64,000 bases of DNA. Source: Ancistrus triradiatus (lineage: Eukaryota; Chordata; Actinopteri; Siluriformes; Loricariidae). Below the pieces are notes generated by a model. The model did no database searches. It saw only the letters and a list, made by a program, of their open reading frames with translations, and was not told the origin of the DNA. This document shows, in pieces, positions 53,198 through 64,000 of the stretch; position 1 is the first letter of the stretch, and each line of letters starts with the position of its first letter. The translations under genes and the position numbers were made by a program. The DNA is taken from the NCBI GenBank assembly GCA_025084515.1, contig JAJAGP010001990.1:62001-126000 (forward strand). Reading direction: 5' to 3'.

Positions 53198-54029
53198 GGT
53201 TAGCAGTGGTGCATTTGTTAACACTGAAGCTGTGAGGCATGGAGTCGAGTCCAAGCTTCGGGAGGCTTCGGGAGGCTGATACCCAACCCTGAGGAGACTT
53301 GCGGTCTCCTGGCAAGGCAAAAAAAAAGAAAATATGCAGAACTTACCACAGCAAGCACGACTCATGGCCTCCTGCATCACATGTCCCGGTTGGTAAAATA
53401 TAGAACCTCATGTATCACAGAACGCAACTCCAAAACTCATCTCGAAAGAGAAAGGATCTCAGTGCTGGTTCACAATGCTGAGCCACCCTGACAAGGTGAG
53501 ATATGTGTTACAGTCTTCAATTTTCAGTTTTCTTCTGGAAATGTATTTCCTGGAATGTCTGCCTTGTCAGGGGCTGCGAAGTCTCATTGCTCCTCTGTAA
53601 AGGGGCTCCTCCAATACATATACAAATGGAAGCTGTAGCAAATTTACCAACATGCTCTGAGCAAGTTACCACCTACTTCAACAAATACAGTTTAAAAGGC
53701 AATGCTTGATCACAGTAAATATTATATATTGTATTGTACTTATATAGCCCCAAATCATAAAAACTTGGGACAGTGTGCATATAAAAATACAAACAGGGTT
53801 TCTTACATTTTCTTTGATTTTTATTTAATTTAATTTATTTAATTACAGACAGTATGAACCTGAAATATTTCATGCCTTGTCTGGTCAACTTCATTTCATT
53901 TTTTTAATAAACATCCATTCCTGCATTTCAGGCCTGCAACACATTCCAAAAAAACGTTGGGACAGGGGCAATTTAGAGCTAGTAATGAATAAAAAAAAAA
54001 CTAAATAATGATGTGATTTCAAAGAGGTA

Positions 54030-55370
54030 ATGTCAACAGGTGATTATAATCATGATTTGGTACAAAAGCAGCATCTAGGAAAGGTTGCGTCTTTGAGGAG
54101 CAAAGTTAGGCAGAAGATCTCCAGTTTGTCAAAAAACGCGTGAGAAAATTATTAAAATGTTTAAAGATAACATTCCTCTAGGAAAGATTGGACAGGATTT
54201 GCATATTTCTCCCTCTACAGTGCATAATATCATTAAATGATTCAAGGAATCGGGAGGAATTTCAGTGCGTAAAGACCAAGGGCGCAAGCTTAGGCTGGAC
54301 GCCCATAATCTTTGATCCCTCACACAGCACTGCATCAAGAACCGCCATTCAACAATAGCTGATGTAACCACATGGGCAAGGGATTACTTTGGCAAACGTT
54401 TGTCAAGCACTACAATATGGAGTTACATTCACAAATGCCACTTAAATCTTTACTTTGCAAAAAGAAGCATTATGTTAACCATGTCCAGAAGCGGCGTCAA
54501 ATTCTCTGGGCTTGGAATCATCTATAATGAACCATCACACAGTGGAAATGTTTATTGTGGTGAGATGAATCGGTAGTACAGATTGTTTTTTTTTTTCAGA
54601 AAAATGGATGCTGTGGGCTCTGGACCAAAGACAAAAAGGACCATCCAGACTTTTATCAGCAACAAGTCTAAAACCCAGGTTCTGTCATGGTATGGGGTTA
54701 TGTCAGTGCCTTTGGCAAAGGTAATTTGCTCTTCTGTAATGACAGCATTAATGCAGAAAAGTACAGTGAGGTCTTAGAGCAACATATGCTGCCTTCAAGA
54801 CGTCATCATCTCCAGGGACGCCCATGCATTTTTCAATAAGACAATGCAAAACCTCGTGCTGCACACATTACAAGTCTTCATGACTTATTAGTTTAAATAA
54901 ATTAGTTTCATTTTTAGACTTATCATCTACGCCGCCCAAGGAGGTTGGGTCCCTTTTTGAGTCTTGGTCCTCCCAAGGTTTCTTCCTAGAACTAGGGAGT
55001 TTTTCCTTGCCACTGTCGCCCTAGGCTTGCTCAATTTGGGATTGGACGTAGTTGTTAGGAGATAATCTAAACTTGTAAAGTTGCTTTGAGGCAATGCTCC
55101 ATGGTAAAAAGCGCTATATAAATAAATCTGAGCTTGGACTTGACTTGCCTTTGACTAAAAGGCATTGCTGCGGAAGAAGAGGCTATGGGTACTGGACAGG
55201 TCCCTGCCTGCCTGTCCCCAACATAGAATGTGTGAAGAATATGACACAAAAAATGCAACAAACGATGAGCCCCGATTGTTGCACAAAGAATCTCACAAAA
55301 TGACACCTGAAACATATCATACACTTGTATCCTCTGTTGCCAAAACATCTTTTAAGTTGTGAAAAGGAAT
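54030..55370 (+). pseudogene. Family X transposase, decayed
   Basis: Pieces in order: a helix-turn-helix region (RKIIKMFKDNIPLGKIGQDL then ISPSTVHNIIK), VRKDQGRK hinge, FGKRLSSTTIW, ALDQRQKGPSRLL, then after the family Z insert a region where the third catalytic block should be (CLSPT-NVW). Many stops and shifts separate the pieces. The helix-turn-helix and block order support Tc1/mariner membership. Confidence 0.7.
54905..55146 (+). repeat. Family Z retroposon inside family X
   Basis: 5'-truncated copy from about TTTTTAGACTTATCATCTACG to AAATCTGAGCTTGGACTTGA. ATGACTT before and TTGACTT after may be the target duplication but overlap the element's own tail repeat. Confidence 0.9.
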
Positions 55371-55593
55371 GGCAACATCACAAAAATTTGCCAGTACCCA
55401 AAACCTCACAAAATTCCCATCTGTTTTGGAATGTGGTTGCAGGACTTGAAATGCAGGAATGGAATAAAACGTGAAATCTCTCAGGTCCATACTGTTCTGC
55501 AATGAAAAGGAAAACGTAAAAATGTAAGAAACATTGTGTGTTTTTTGTTATATGCATTTTCCATACTGTCCCAACTTTTTCTGATTGAGGGTT

Positions 55594-58007
55594 TGTTTAA
55601 CATATTTCATTGGCTAGACGTATAGTCATGGTACTTGAAATTTGAAGTCAAGAGATCATATTCAACATCAAAAAGACGAACGAACATGTTTAATATTTTC
55701 CTTTAAAAATGCATGCCATCAATACATGCACCCCAGCTTTTTTTTTCATACAAAAAAAATAAACGTTTTACCACAACTCATAAAAGAGATTATTCATTTC
55801 AAAATTAGTCATTCATATCTCATATACCCAATTCAACTGAAATTTAATAGGCAGTCTCTGAGATGGCATCAAGCACGAAACTGCACCATATTGGTGATGA
55901 AATTTTCAAGCAGTCCCAAAATCTGGCTTGTGTACCTGCGGAATCCACAGTTTCTTGTATAACAACAAAAAAGTTTATTATAGTGTATGGCACAAATCAC
56001 AGAGCACTTTTATGTCTGTAAAACAAAGCACCAAGTGTCTGCACAGCTGGACTTCATTTACTGACCTCAGTAATGAGCCCTGCTCCACTCTATCCAAACC
56101 GACAAGAGCAAGCTCACAGTATCAAATTGCAGCCAACATTCTCAGTGATGTTGTTACAGAGACAAGGCTGCAATGAAAATACTGTGTCTCAGGTTGCAGG
56201 CTTGTATCTTTCAACCCTTTCACAAATAGCAGCATGCGCTTAGTTAAGGATTAATAAAAACTTTTCCAGGCTTCTCACCAAATATTATCTTAGAGATAAT
56301 GGATAAAATAAAATACATTTGAATAATCGAGACTGAATGAGTAGTAAGCCATGGTCCCATGGGACATACTGGTTCAGTTTTGCAGTACCAGGAAAGCTCA
56401 ATTCTATACTTGCTAATTAGATACAAGAGCAAAGTCACAGTGACCAGGCCTGCAGGGTATAAGCTTTACATTGACTTCTAGAAATCTTCCATGAAAATGG
56501 TCTAATCTTGTTCCCCAGTCTTGTTGTGACCAGGTCACTTTTACTGCTCGTTGGAGAATGTGCCTACAAACTGAAAACAATAGAGCATTGTCACCGGAAT
56601 GTGGTCTCAAAAGATGAAAATGTCCCGAATGAAAGACTGTGGCTTCCCACGCCAAGTTCTTGTTACTCTGTCAGATCAATGTCAGCATCGGATGACATAC
56701 AAAAGAAAAAGACCAGAGGAAAAACAAACCCAATACACACAGGCCTGACTCAGATATCACCTCTCGATTTTTGTAAAGCCGCTTCTCACACGACCATCTC
56801 AACACAATGTATCGCCATCTTTACGTGGTAAAAGCTTGCATGACGATGGCTTCCGAGTTAGAAATGTCTGCCGAGAGGGAGACTCTCAAAGGGCCTCCCT
56901 GTGAGGACAGGTGTTTGCCTCACTGCAGATTATGTCTCACCAAAGACTTATCACAATATCACAAATAACAGGTTTGCTTGGAAGGGAATATAGTTCAATA
57001 GTTAAAATCTGGATATGATTATTACCTAACATGCCGGTTCCACTGGGAAGAATGCACAAGTATTATTTTTGAACCACTGAAATCAATTGGTTGACTCCTC
57101 TTTTTCCCAGCTGAATGCAAGCCAACAGCATACCTCTATAAAGATAGCTGACTGTGTGGAGCTTACCTGCCAGCTGTAAATGGGAGCTGGTGGTTCTCTG
57201 TTTTCCTATGCTGAGTCATTGAGAGGTTGTGAACTGTAGGCTCTCACATGCGTCTGTGAATACTACCTGTCACCTTGTCCTGCTCTGAGAGGTATGCCAT
57301 TCACACCCACACGAGGAATGGCCTCTTAAAACATTACATCACAGGTGACAGACCCGAAACAGAAGGGATGCAGATGCTAAAGAAGCATTCTGTGCAGAAA
57401 GACCTGGAAGTGTGAGGCTGTGGTGATTTACATTAATCTGGGTCCATTGAAATGTTGCCGTTTCATTACTGATCATGTTATTGTTCTGACCTGAATTTAG
57501 GTAAACAACAATGAATCTGTGTGATATAGCTATCAGGCTGAAGCTTGTGTCTATCTGACACAGACTACAGCTTCTATTTATAATGTGTTGTTTATCTCTA
57601 GATCTCACTACAATATTTCCATCCCCACTGGGCCCCATTATTCCCCTTGAATTTCCACAATGGAAGTTGCTTATGGAGAACATGACTACCCATGTCAGCT
57701 ATGCACCTGTGGATATGTAATCCCTGACTGGGTGATGATACCACAGGCCTGAGATGCCTCGTCATGGAAAGATAATGTCACTGTGGTGCATGGTTGCTGT
57801 GAATGTTTCTTACGAATTTTCACCAAGCAGCTCTGAACATAAGTTACACAGCTCTAATGAATGGGTATGTGTTTTTCCGTTTTTCCAGGGAGGAGATGAG
57901 CAAGGAATTCAGGACTGAGTTCAGAATTTGTAAACTACTCACTTCTGCATTTCTCTGCACTGGAAAGACGGATCATTTGAAAAAAAGAAGTTAATAAGAA
58001 TCACTAT
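55594..58007. other. No gene recognised
   Basis: AT-rich. Open frames of about 60-114 codons on both strands show no domain, no splice-flanked conserved stretch and no known family. Confidence 0.45.
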
Positions 58008-59400
58008 ACACACGTGGACAAAATTGTTGGTACCCCTCAGTTAATGAAAGAAAAACCCACAATGGTAACAGAAATAACTCTAATCTGACAAAAGTAATAA
58101 TAAATACAAAGTCTATGAAAATGAACAAATGAAAGTCAGACATTGCTTTTCAACCATGCTTCAACAGAATTATTTAAAAAAATAAACTCATGAAACAGAA
58201 ATGATGGTACCCCTGACAAATGTGACCAAAGGGACATGTTAAATCATTAATTAGCATCACAGGTGTCTACAATCTTAGTAATCAGTCAGTGGGTCTATAT
58301 ATAGGGCTACAGGTAGTCACTGTGCTGTTTGGTGACAAGGTGTGTACCACACTCAACATGGACCAGAGGAAGCAAAGGAAAGAGTTGTCTCAGGACATTA
58401 GAAATAAAATCATAGACAAGCATGTTAAAGGTAAAGGTTATAAGACCATCTCCAAGCAGCTTGATGTTCCTGTGACTACAGTTGCATATATTATTCAGAA
58501 ATGTAAGACCCATGGGACTGTAGCCAACCTCCCTGGACGTGGATGCAGGAGGAAAATTGATGAAAAATCAAAGAGACGGATAATACGGATGGTAACAAAA
58601 GAGCCAAGAAAAACTTGTAAAGAGATTAAAGGTGAACTTCAAGCTCAAGGAACATCAGTGTCAGATCGCACCATCCGTCGATGTTTGAGCCAAAGTAGAC
58701 TTAATGAGAGGCGACCAAGGAGGACACCATTGTTGGAAACAAAACATAATAAAGCCAGACTGGAATTTGCCAAACTACATGTTGACAAGCCACAAAGTTT
58801 CTGGGAGAATGTCTTATGGACAGATGAGACAAAAGTGGAACTTTTTGGCAAGGCACATCAGTTCTATGATAACAGACGAAAAAATGAAGCATATCAGGAA
58901 AAGAACACTGTCCCTACTGTGAAACATGGAGGAGGCTCTGTTATGTTATGGGGCTTCTGTGCTGCATCTGGCACAGGGTGTCTTGAATCTGTGGAGGGTA
59001 CAATGAAGTCTCAAGACTATCAAGGAATTCTAGAGAGAAATGTGCTGCCCAGTGTCAGAAAGCTTGGTCTCAGTCGCAGGTCATGGGTCTTGCAACAGGA
59101 TAATGACCCAAAACACACATCTAAAAACACCCAAGAATGGCTAAGAGGAAAACACTGGACTATTCTGAAGTGGCCTTTCTATGAGCCCCTGACCTAAATC
59201 CTACTGAGCATCTTGGAGGAGCTGAAACATGCCATCTGGAAAAGGTACCCTTCAAAACCTGAGACAACTGGAGCAATTTGGCGCATTCGACCACAATACA
59301 CGTTTCCACTGTGTGATGGTCCATCCTAGATGCCTCCAAAGCCCAGAGAAGTTTATGCCACTGTCTGGACATGATTAACATAAGACTTTGTTTGTGAATG
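58008..59400 (+). mobile_element. Tc1-like transposon, right end lost
   Basis: The left end after TA reads CACACGTGGACAAAATTGTT then GGTACCCCTCAG. An inner copy (GATGGTACCCCTGACAAATG) lies at about 58202. The right TIR is not found; the next Tc1 starts at 59401. It encodes a nearly full transposase. Confidence 0.88.
58358..59197 (+). pseudogene. Tc1-like transposase, near full length, C-terminal shifts
   Basis: The ATG at 58358 (MDQRKQRKELSQDIRNKII) is chosen over the upstream alternative start because it matches the family N terminus. A paired-like helix-turn-helix region spans residues about 10-110 with a GRGCRRK hinge. VLWTDETKVELFGKAH holds the first catalytic Asp and VLQQDNDPKHTSKNT the second. 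At the third block, extra bases in CCTTT and CCCC (about 59172-59190) shift the frame so that SMSPDLNPTEHL is read from other frames; the ORF ends at 59197, about 40-50 residues short. Confidence 0.87.
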
Positions 59401-60611
59401 TACAGTGGTGCTTGAAGTTTGTGAACCCTTTAGAATTTTCTATGTTTCTGCATAAATATGACCTAAAAACATCATCAGATTTTTTCACACAAGTCCTAAA
59501 AAGTAGATAAAGAGAAACCCAGTTAAACAAATGAGACAACAAATATTATACTTGGTCATTTATTTATTGGGAAAAATTATCCAATATTACATATTAATGA
59601 GTGGCAAAAGTATGTGAACCTCTAGGATTTAGCAAGTTAATTTGAAGGTGAAATTAGAGTCAGGTGCTTTCAATCAATGGGATGACAATCAGGTGTGAGT
59701 GGGCACCCTGTTTTATTTAAAGAACAGGGATCTATCAAAGTCTGCTCTTCGCAACACATGTTTGTGGAAGTGTATCATGGCACGAACAAAGGAGATTTCT
59801 GAGGACCTCAGAAAAAGAGTTGTTGATGCTCATCAGGCTGGAAAAGGTTACAAAACCATCTCTAAAGAGTTTGGACTCCACCAATCCACAGTCAGACAGA
59901 TTGTATACAAATTCAAGACCATTGTTACCCTCCCCAGGAGTGGTCAACCAACAAAGATCACTCCAAGAACAAGGCATGTAATAGCTGGGCGAGGTCACAA
60001 AAGACCCCAGGGTAACTTCTAAGCAACTGAAGGCCTCTCTCACATTGGCTAATGTTATTGTTCATGAGTCCACCATCAGAAGAACACTGAACAATAATGT
60101 TGTGCTTGGCAGGGTTGCAAGGAGAAAGCCACTGCTCTCCAAAAAGAACATTGCTGCTCGTCTGCAGTTTGCTAGAGATCAAATGGACAAGCCAGAAGGC
60201 TATTGGAAGAATTTTTTGTGGGCGTATGAGACCAAAATAGAACTTTTTGGTTTAAAAGAAAAGCGTTATGTTTGGATAATGGAAAACATTGCAATCCAGC
60301 ATAAGAACCTTATCCCTTCTGTGAAACATGGTATTGGTAGTATCATGGTTTGGGGCTGTTCTGCTGAATCTTGGCCAGGATGGCTTGCCATCATTGATGG
60401 AACAATGAATTCTGAATTATATCAGAGAATTCTAAAGGAACATGTCCATGAACTGAATCTCAAGAGAAGGTGGGTCATGCAGCAAGACAACGACCCTAAG
60501 CACACCAGTCATTCTACCAAAGAATGGTTAAAGAACAATAAAGTTCATGTTTTGGAATGGCCAAGTCAAAGTCCTGACCTTAATCCAATTGAAATGTTGT
60601 GGAAGGACAGT
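59401..60611 (+). mobile_element. Tc1-like transposon, adjacent copy, 3' end lost
   Basis: Starts at a TA with CAGTGGTGCTTGAAGTTTGT then GAACCCTTTAG. An inner repeat with GCAAAAGTATGTGAACCTCT lies near 59605. The right end is cut at about 60611, where a family X fragment begins. Confidence 0.9.
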
Positions 60612-60638
60612 TCAACAATTTTCGCACATATTTGTTGA
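59777..60638 (+). pseudogene. Tc1-like transposase with lost catalytic Asp
   Basis: The ATG at 59777 (MARTKEISEDLRKRVVDAHQ) starts the helix-turn-helix region. A three-residue in-frame deletion (VYKFKT) and a frameshift near 59975-60015 follow. The second part (60045-60638) has LWAYETKIELFG where the family has a D before the E: the first catalytic Asp is Tyr here. RRWVMQQDNDPKHTSHS (second Asp) and SPDLNPIEMLW (Glu) are intact. A deletion after KD and the truncation remove the C terminus. Confidence 0.87.
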
Positions 60639-60962
60639 TAAACTGGAGATCCTCTGCCCATCTTTGTTCCTTAGACTCATCCTTTCGTGGATACTGCTAT
60701 TGTACCAAATTATGATTACAATCACCTGTTGACATCACCTGTTTGAAATCACTATTATCATTATAATTATTATATTCATTATCTCTTCCTTTTTTTTTAC
60801 CTCATTACTAGTCCCAAATTGTCCCGTCCCAACTATTTAGTACTGCAGACCTGAAATACAGGAATGGATGTTTATTAACAAATGAAATTAAGTTGACCAG
60901 ACAAAACATGAAATATATTGGGTTCATACTGTCTTCAATGAAACAAAAGTCAAATGTAAGAC
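60612..60962 (-). mobile_element. Family X fragment (one end)
   Basis: The reverse complement matches 53880-54160 of the long copy, from the terminal block with TCAACTTAATTTCATTTG to the start of the transposase (CTCCAGTTTATCAACAAATA). Confidence 0.85.
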
Positions 60963-61829
60963 ACACTACATTTTCAGAAATGCTGAGTATCTGTTTGGCC
61001 TTTCATTCGTTTGGCTGGTCAGGAAAAATGTACAGATTGGCAGAGTAAGCAGATGGACATTGGATCATTCAGATGGGGTAGCATTCCTAAGTCACACATC
61101 TAACGTTTTATGTGGCCTAATTCTGGTCTCTTAAAGGGCCCTAAGAGCCACTGGAAACCTGACTTGCATGTTTTGTGTTGATCTTGGCTCTGCAACACAA
61201 ACCAAGCCTTCTCTTAAAAAGCACTCACCATTTAGCAAACAGTGGGACACTGAAAGGAAGCGATTTTCTCTGCTATTTATCCAAAAAGATGGATAAATGT
61301 CCCTCGGTTGTGGGTTACCTCCCTAAGGAAAACGCAAGTATATAAATATTGATATTTTCCCATGAAACAGATTCACTGTAGCCTGATTAATTTAATAGAC
61401 TTTTCACCTACCACACCTTAAAAGCCAATTGCATGGTCTAGTGAAACAATAAACAAATTGTCTGCTGGGGAAAAACACAAACACAAAGTCAAAGCAGTCT
61501 GCAGGACTGTGACTGGATCGTGCTTCAAAATAACACTGTTATCATTAGCAGATACTGCTCTGGAATACTCGTAAGGGCTCAAATCTGTCAAACTTAGTGT
61601 TAATAATACATTATCATGTTAATGGTGGGCAAATTTTTAACACCAGTTAATTGCATTTTTAAAACCTGAGTATGTGAGGAACCTGTAGTTATAGGCTGTG
61701 TCCAAAACAATGTTCTAGTCATGATTCCCTACATTCTACATAACAAATACAAAGCAATATTCGCCTCTTGGAACAAAACTATTTTGGACACTTCCTTATT
61801 TGGCTTTGCTCATTACTGTGACCACACAA
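60963..61829. other. No gene recognised
   Basis: AT-rich and unassigned. Confidence 0.4.
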
Positions 61830-61990
61830 GGGTTCAGGTCTGGTCTTTTTGGAAGGGTAGCAGCCAAGAAACCAATTTATCATAAGAGGAACAGGGTGAA
61901 AAGGCCAACATATGCTAAAGCGCACAAAGATTGGAATGAAGATTAGTGTAAAAGACTTATGGAGTGTTTGAAATTTTGGGTCCAATTGCC
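61830..61990 (+). repeat. Tc1 fragment, same family as 34166
   Basis: Matches the interior of the 34166 and 43640 copies (TCTTTTTGGAAGGGTAGCAG, GGTGAAAAGGCCAACATATG). No ends. Confidence 0.8.
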
Positions 61991-62016
61991 TGCAATATGC
62001 TATATATATATATATA

Positions 62017-62156
62017 CAGTGGTTCAAAAAAGTATTTAGTCAGCCACTGATTGTGCAAGTTCTCCTATTTAGAAGGATGAGAGAGGTTTGTAATTTTCAT
62101 CATAGCTACACTTCAACTATGAGAGACAAAATGAGAAAGAAAAATCCAGGAAGTCA
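62017..62156 (+). mobile_element. Solitary Tc1 terminal repeat
   Basis: After a short TA run, CAGTGGTTCAAAAAAGTATT, GATTGTGCAAGTTCTCC and AGAGACAAAATGAG match the left end of the 48482 element. It stops at GAAGTCACATTT, where family W begins. Confidence 0.85.
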
Positions 62157-62159
62157 CAT

Positions 62160-62640
62160 TTGTAAGAGCACTTTGTAGTTCTGTAATTACAGTCTCAAGT
62201 CAATTTGTTTCTATAAATACATAGTTATTATCGTTTACTCTGTTATCTAATGATCAGGACCCCCACAGATCAGGTACTATTTGGGTGGTGGATCATTCTC
62301 ACCACTGCAGTGACACTGTGGTGTGGCGGTGGTGTGTTAGTGTATGTTGTTCTGGTATGAACGGATCAGACACGGCAGTGCTGCTGGAGTTTTTAAACAC
62401 TGTTCACTCACTGTCTACTTTATTAGAGACATTCACATTATTGGTCCACTGTGTAGATGTAAATTCAGAGACAGGTGCTCATCTGTTGATGTACAGTTTG
62501 TGTTAGTCACCCTCTAACTCTTCATCACTGCTCACAGGTTGCTGCCTACAGGATGGTGGTGGCTGGACTTTTTTAGCTGGTGGACTATTTTCAATCTAGG
62601 GGTCCATTTTTTTCAGATCATTCCATCATGCTTTAGGTCA
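62160..62640. mobile_element. Fold-back element family W, partial copy
   Basis: Begins at AGAGCACTTTGTAGTTCTG and carries GATCAGGTACTATTTGGGTG, GCTGCTGGAGTTTTTAAACA and TAGATGTAAATTCAGAGAC in the same order as 50107. The right inverted arm is missing. Confidence 0.83.
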
Positions 62641-64000
62641 ACCTGATATACACTGTAAATAGTATAAATTAATCAAATTAAAAGGGCAGTTATTTACACG
62701 GGTACTTTGTCTTCTCTTATAATCTTCACAAGCATAATATAGGTTTGTAAGGTTCATCGATTGGTGTTTAGTGAGCCTTCTAAGACATTGCAGGATCAAA
62801 TGAAGATAAATGATAAAACTGAACGCATCTGCAAATACTATTCTGTGTGCATGACATGCGTCACAATATTCATTACCTAATTTATATAAACAGTTCATTC
62901 ATTTTGCGGGCTAAAGTCTACAAAATGTCTGGTCCAATCAGACATGTAGATAAAGTAAGCTACTGAAGAGGGCAATTCTAAACATCTAATTCAATTAATT
63001 TAATTTAATTTTTCATAAATTAGCTTTGCTTTTCAAGGGGGTCCTGGCACCTATTATACCACTAGAAGTATTTTTAAATGAAAAACCTAGCATGACTAAT
63101 CATATAGAAATGTGAAACAGCCAGGGCTGAACAATATGGAATAGCACACTACTTCTACCTGTGCATTACTTCATCCATTCCTGTGATGAGCTGGCCACAA
63201 CCTGGCACATCTCTATCACAACAAATCCTATTATTAGTTCATCTGCTCCCTGCTGCAGTCAGGCTTGTCAAAACAACATCCATTTTCCCTACTGGGGAAG
63301 TGTTTTGGGATCAGAATTTCCACCACCATAAATAACTTTAGTGAAAGGTTACACTTCCCTGCCTACTACCCAGGGAAACACTCCCATTCACTGTGTGTTA
63401 TGTGGTTGCTATAGGGTTTTATTCTGTTACCAAACATCTGAACTTTTCCCACTGTGACTGCCTGCATTCCTTCTACACATAAACACTACTTACAGCAAGG
63501 GTGGTAGACGTACACAAATTCCTGTAATTGTTAACAATGCTTTTATTTAAATCATAGGATTTTGTACCTCAGAGTGACCCTCACCAGGATAAGCAAATGG
63601 AAAGAGAAGTAAAATGAAGAACTGTGGTTTAGTATTATTATAAACTAACAATTTAAATAAGTCACATAACATATTTCAACATCCATTAATTCAAAATACA
63701 GGCTGATACAAAAAACTTTTTACAACTATTTTCCCATTGTGTGATTAGTGTAAAACTACAACTGGAACCTTGCCATGTCTTTTCTTGGTTTTACCATGCT
63801 GTACACAGCTTCTGGTCCAATATTTTTTCTTGCTTTTGGAGGTGTTTGGTATTTGCCGTCATCCTGATCCTGTTTCAGCACTTTTCGGATATTCTAGAGT
63901 CAGTGGCTGATTTTTACAGCCAGCAGCAGGTTTTGCTTACCATTGTGGTTGTGGTTAAGATGATTATTCATCTGCACTGGAAATCTGCTTTGTCTCTTAC
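62641..64000. other. No gene recognised
   Basis: AT-rich DNA to the window edge. A short region near 63780-63960 has C/T-rich text but no supportable exon. Confidence 0.4.

Larger units (their letters stand above)
53748..55593 (+). mobile_element. Tc1-like transposon, family X, long copy split by family Z
   Basis: The left end reads CCCAAATCATAAAAACTTGG then GACAGTGTGCATAT and the right end ATATGCATTTTCCATACTGT then CCCAACTTTTTCTGATTGAG, an inverted pair that continues inward (TCAACTTCATTTC, AACATCCATTCCTGCATT). Transposase text on the plus strand starts near 54130 and is full of stops. Family Z interrupts it at about 54905-55146. Confidence 0.87.

Noticed and set aside
57339..57683. 114-codon minus-strand frame
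   Set aside because: No conserved domain, signal or splice context; ordinary chance frame in non-coding DNA.

Overview
This window is AT-rich vertebrate nuclear DNA, almost certainly from a ray-finned (teleost) fish. The evidence is split genes with GT-AG introns, two genes close to known vertebrate proteins, and a dense crust of fish-type repeats: many Tc1/mariner elements, tRNA-headed SINEs with an L2-type tail, non-LTR and Ty3/gypsy remnants, and CA microsatellites. A run of exactly 100 N (6202-6301) marks a scaffold gap. The sequence does not let me name the species or order.

Only two host genes can be supported. (1) A TMIGD1-like gene (transmembrane and immunoglobulin-domain adhesion protein) lies on the minus strand from 19755 down to 14483. 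It has a signal-peptide exon, two Ig-domain exons and a transmembrane exon. All visible splice sites are intact, but three single-base deletions break the two Ig exons, so it is listed as a pseudogene or assembly-damaged gene; its last cytoplasmic exon was not found. (2) LACC1 (FAMIN) lies on the plus strand from 28286 to 36159 as five exons encoding 425 residues. Its reading frame is clean and the three metal-site residues of the family (H237, C271, H288) are present. A CpG-containing upstream region with a GC box and an Ets-type site, and an AATAAA at 36383, bracket it.

Everything else is transposon-derived or unassigned. By region: 1-6 kb has a compound CA/TA/TG microsatellite and a decayed Tc1-like element (family X) split by a SINE. 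6-10 kb has a LINE endonuclease fragment running into the gap, an L2-tailed element (family Z), a deleted gypsy pol and a truncated long-TIR element (family Y). 13-21 kb has decayed Tc1 copies, two of them abutting inside TMIGD1 intron 1. 21-27.5 kb has Z copies, a full long-TIR Y element with a SINE inside, and a Tc1 split by Z with a 13-bp target duplication. LACC1 introns carry an antisense RTE-like LINE, SINEs and a deleted Tc1. 39-50 kb has a MITE, several Tc1 elements including one with both ends, a perfect 30-bp inverted repeat, and a SINE nested in Z. 50-64 kb has a fold-back element (family W), a second X copy split by Z, and two adjacent Tc1 copies.

The two host genes share no obvious pathway. 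The main biology here is (a) intact LACC1 beside a broken TMIGD1 and (b) well-preserved nested insertions that order the repeat families in time: SINE inserted after X, Y, Z and at least one Tc1; Z inserted after X and a Tc1. I did not find a convincing new biological system. The letters X, Y, Z and W are my working labels, not published names.
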